Shown here: piece after piece, positions 51,115 through 51,675 of the stretch
Position numbering within the stretch: position 1 is the stretch's first letter
Layout of the letters: each line of letters begins with the position of its first letter
Source: Actinomycetes bacterium
Lineage (GTDB): Bacteria; Actinomycetota; Humimicrobiia; Humimicrobiales; Humimicrobiaceae
Reading direction: 5' to 3'
Length of the DNA stretch: 51,675 nt
NCBI GenBank assembly: GCA_022396035.1
Contig: JAIOXO010000012.1
Coordinates: 1-51,675, forward strand
The notes under the pieces: generated by a model
What the model was told of the DNA's origin: nothing
What the model saw: the letters and a program-made list of their open reading frames with translations, nothing else
Databases searched by the model: none
Translations under genes and position numbers: made by a program

Positions 51115-51675
51115 TCAGTAAAACCTCACTCCCAGTGCCCTTAGCAGCATATTTATTCCAATCAAGGCAAATATTACTATGATTACCCTTATTATTACCA
51201 GGCTTTTGACCCTAGATGCGGCATGGGATCCCAGGGTCCCTCCTGCCAGAACACCTATTACTACTGCTGAGGTTATAAAAGGGTTTACATACCCCTGGGC
51301 TATATAAATTATGGAGGAGGCGGCAGCAGTAAGCCCAATCATATAGTTGCTGGTAGCAGCTGCTGCTTTAATGGGGAGTCCCAGCAGTAGATTTAAGGTA
51401 GGGACCTTAATAACTCCACCCCCTATGCCCAAGAGGCCCGAGGCAATGCCTGCAAAAAAAGAAGCTCCAAAACCATAGGGTGTGTTTCTGGTGTCATAGT
51501 TTATATGTCTCCCCAGGCCGGGATCATAATAAGTGGAGCCAAACAATGAGTCACCGGTTACTGGAACTGGTTCCCGGGTACTGATTTTTTTGTTTCTTTT
51601 ATAAATTATATAGGCCATTGCCAGCACGAAGCATCCGAAGATTCCCAGAAGGATGTTACTCTGCAGCCTTGATGC
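51115..51675 (-). CDS. TSUP (TauE/SafE) permease, C-terminal part, cut by right edge
   Basis: The frame is open to the window edge, so the N-terminus lies outside; 187 codons are visible. It shows two hydrophobic segments at the start, a soluble linker (YYDPGLGRHINYDTRN) and the second TSUP repeat beginning GLLGIGGGVIKVPTLNLLLG, then three to four helices. Members export or import sulfite, sulfoacetate or other organic anions. A GTG at 51627 is an internal codon, not necessarily the start. DUF1634 follows immediately. The left-end pseudogene is the N-terminal half of a related permease. Confidence 0.88.
   Translation of the reverse strand, partial: ASRLQSNILLGIFGCFVLAMAYIIYKRNKKISTREPVPVTGDSLFGSTYYDPGLGRHINYDTRNTPYGFGASFFAGIASGLLGIGGGVIKVPTLNLLLGLPIKAAAATSNYMIGLTAAASSIIYIAQGYVNPFITSAVVIGVLAGGTLGSHAASRVKSLVIIRVIIVIFALIGINMLLRALGVRFY

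Overview
The window is bacterial chromosome from an anaerobe of uncertain phylum. Pointers are a Cys-type NAD-linked formate dehydrogenase, Fe-S-rich enzymes, molybdenum-cofactor genes, no respiratory oxidase, bL21/bL27 genes and a Gram-positive-like short-intergenic layout with many TTG starts. I cannot name the taxon from this sequence alone. No CRISPR array, rRNA operon or intact transposase is present.

Left part (1-8577): visibly AT-rich and unlike the rest. It holds decayed pieces (a TatD-like fragment, a frameshifted small membrane protein, half of a TSUP permease), a type IIC-like P-type cation ATPase with two RCK/TrkA-type proteins, and then a run of minus-strand accessory genes: mazEF toxin-antitoxin, an ICMT-like membrane methyltransferase and a 353-aa protein with a HEPN/Abi-like C-terminus. 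Short related 31-bp elements sit just downstream of each of these genes. The region ends in a four-copy 34-bp-period repeat (possible IS21-type terminus), a 26-nt fragment of a tRNA 3' end and an intact tRNA-Arg(CCU). This looks like a genomic island abutting a tRNA gene.

Core part (8578-51675): ddl and an aminotransferase on the minus strand; GNAT, initiator tRNA and VOC genes; a formate dehydrogenase operon (nuoE-like, nuoF-like, fdhA, a deleted fdhD, mobA); a lipoprotein and ymdB. A minus-strand alpha-glucan operon follows (glgB-treZ-GH57/DUF3536-treY-malQ), divergent from glgA, which is translationally coupled to a sensor kinase and receiver protein. Then come galT, tilS, hpt, ftsH and an Fe-S aldo/keto reductase; folE-folP-folBK with a divergent moeA; coaX; a C_GCAxxG protein; dus overlapping tRNA-Pro; an EncFtn-like ferritin; an FGGY kinase; a DtxR-type regulator; DUF192; rplU-rpmA with a clear terminator; a flavodoxin; and a DUF1634/TSUP pair cut by the right edge.

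How the genes fit together: glgA/glgB build glycogen, malQ and GH57 remodel it, treY/treZ turn it into trehalose, and galT may feed or drain sugar nucleotides. The formate dehydrogenase needs bis-MGD cofactor, supplied in part by mobA and possibly the odd moeA. Its usual partner fdhD is broken here.
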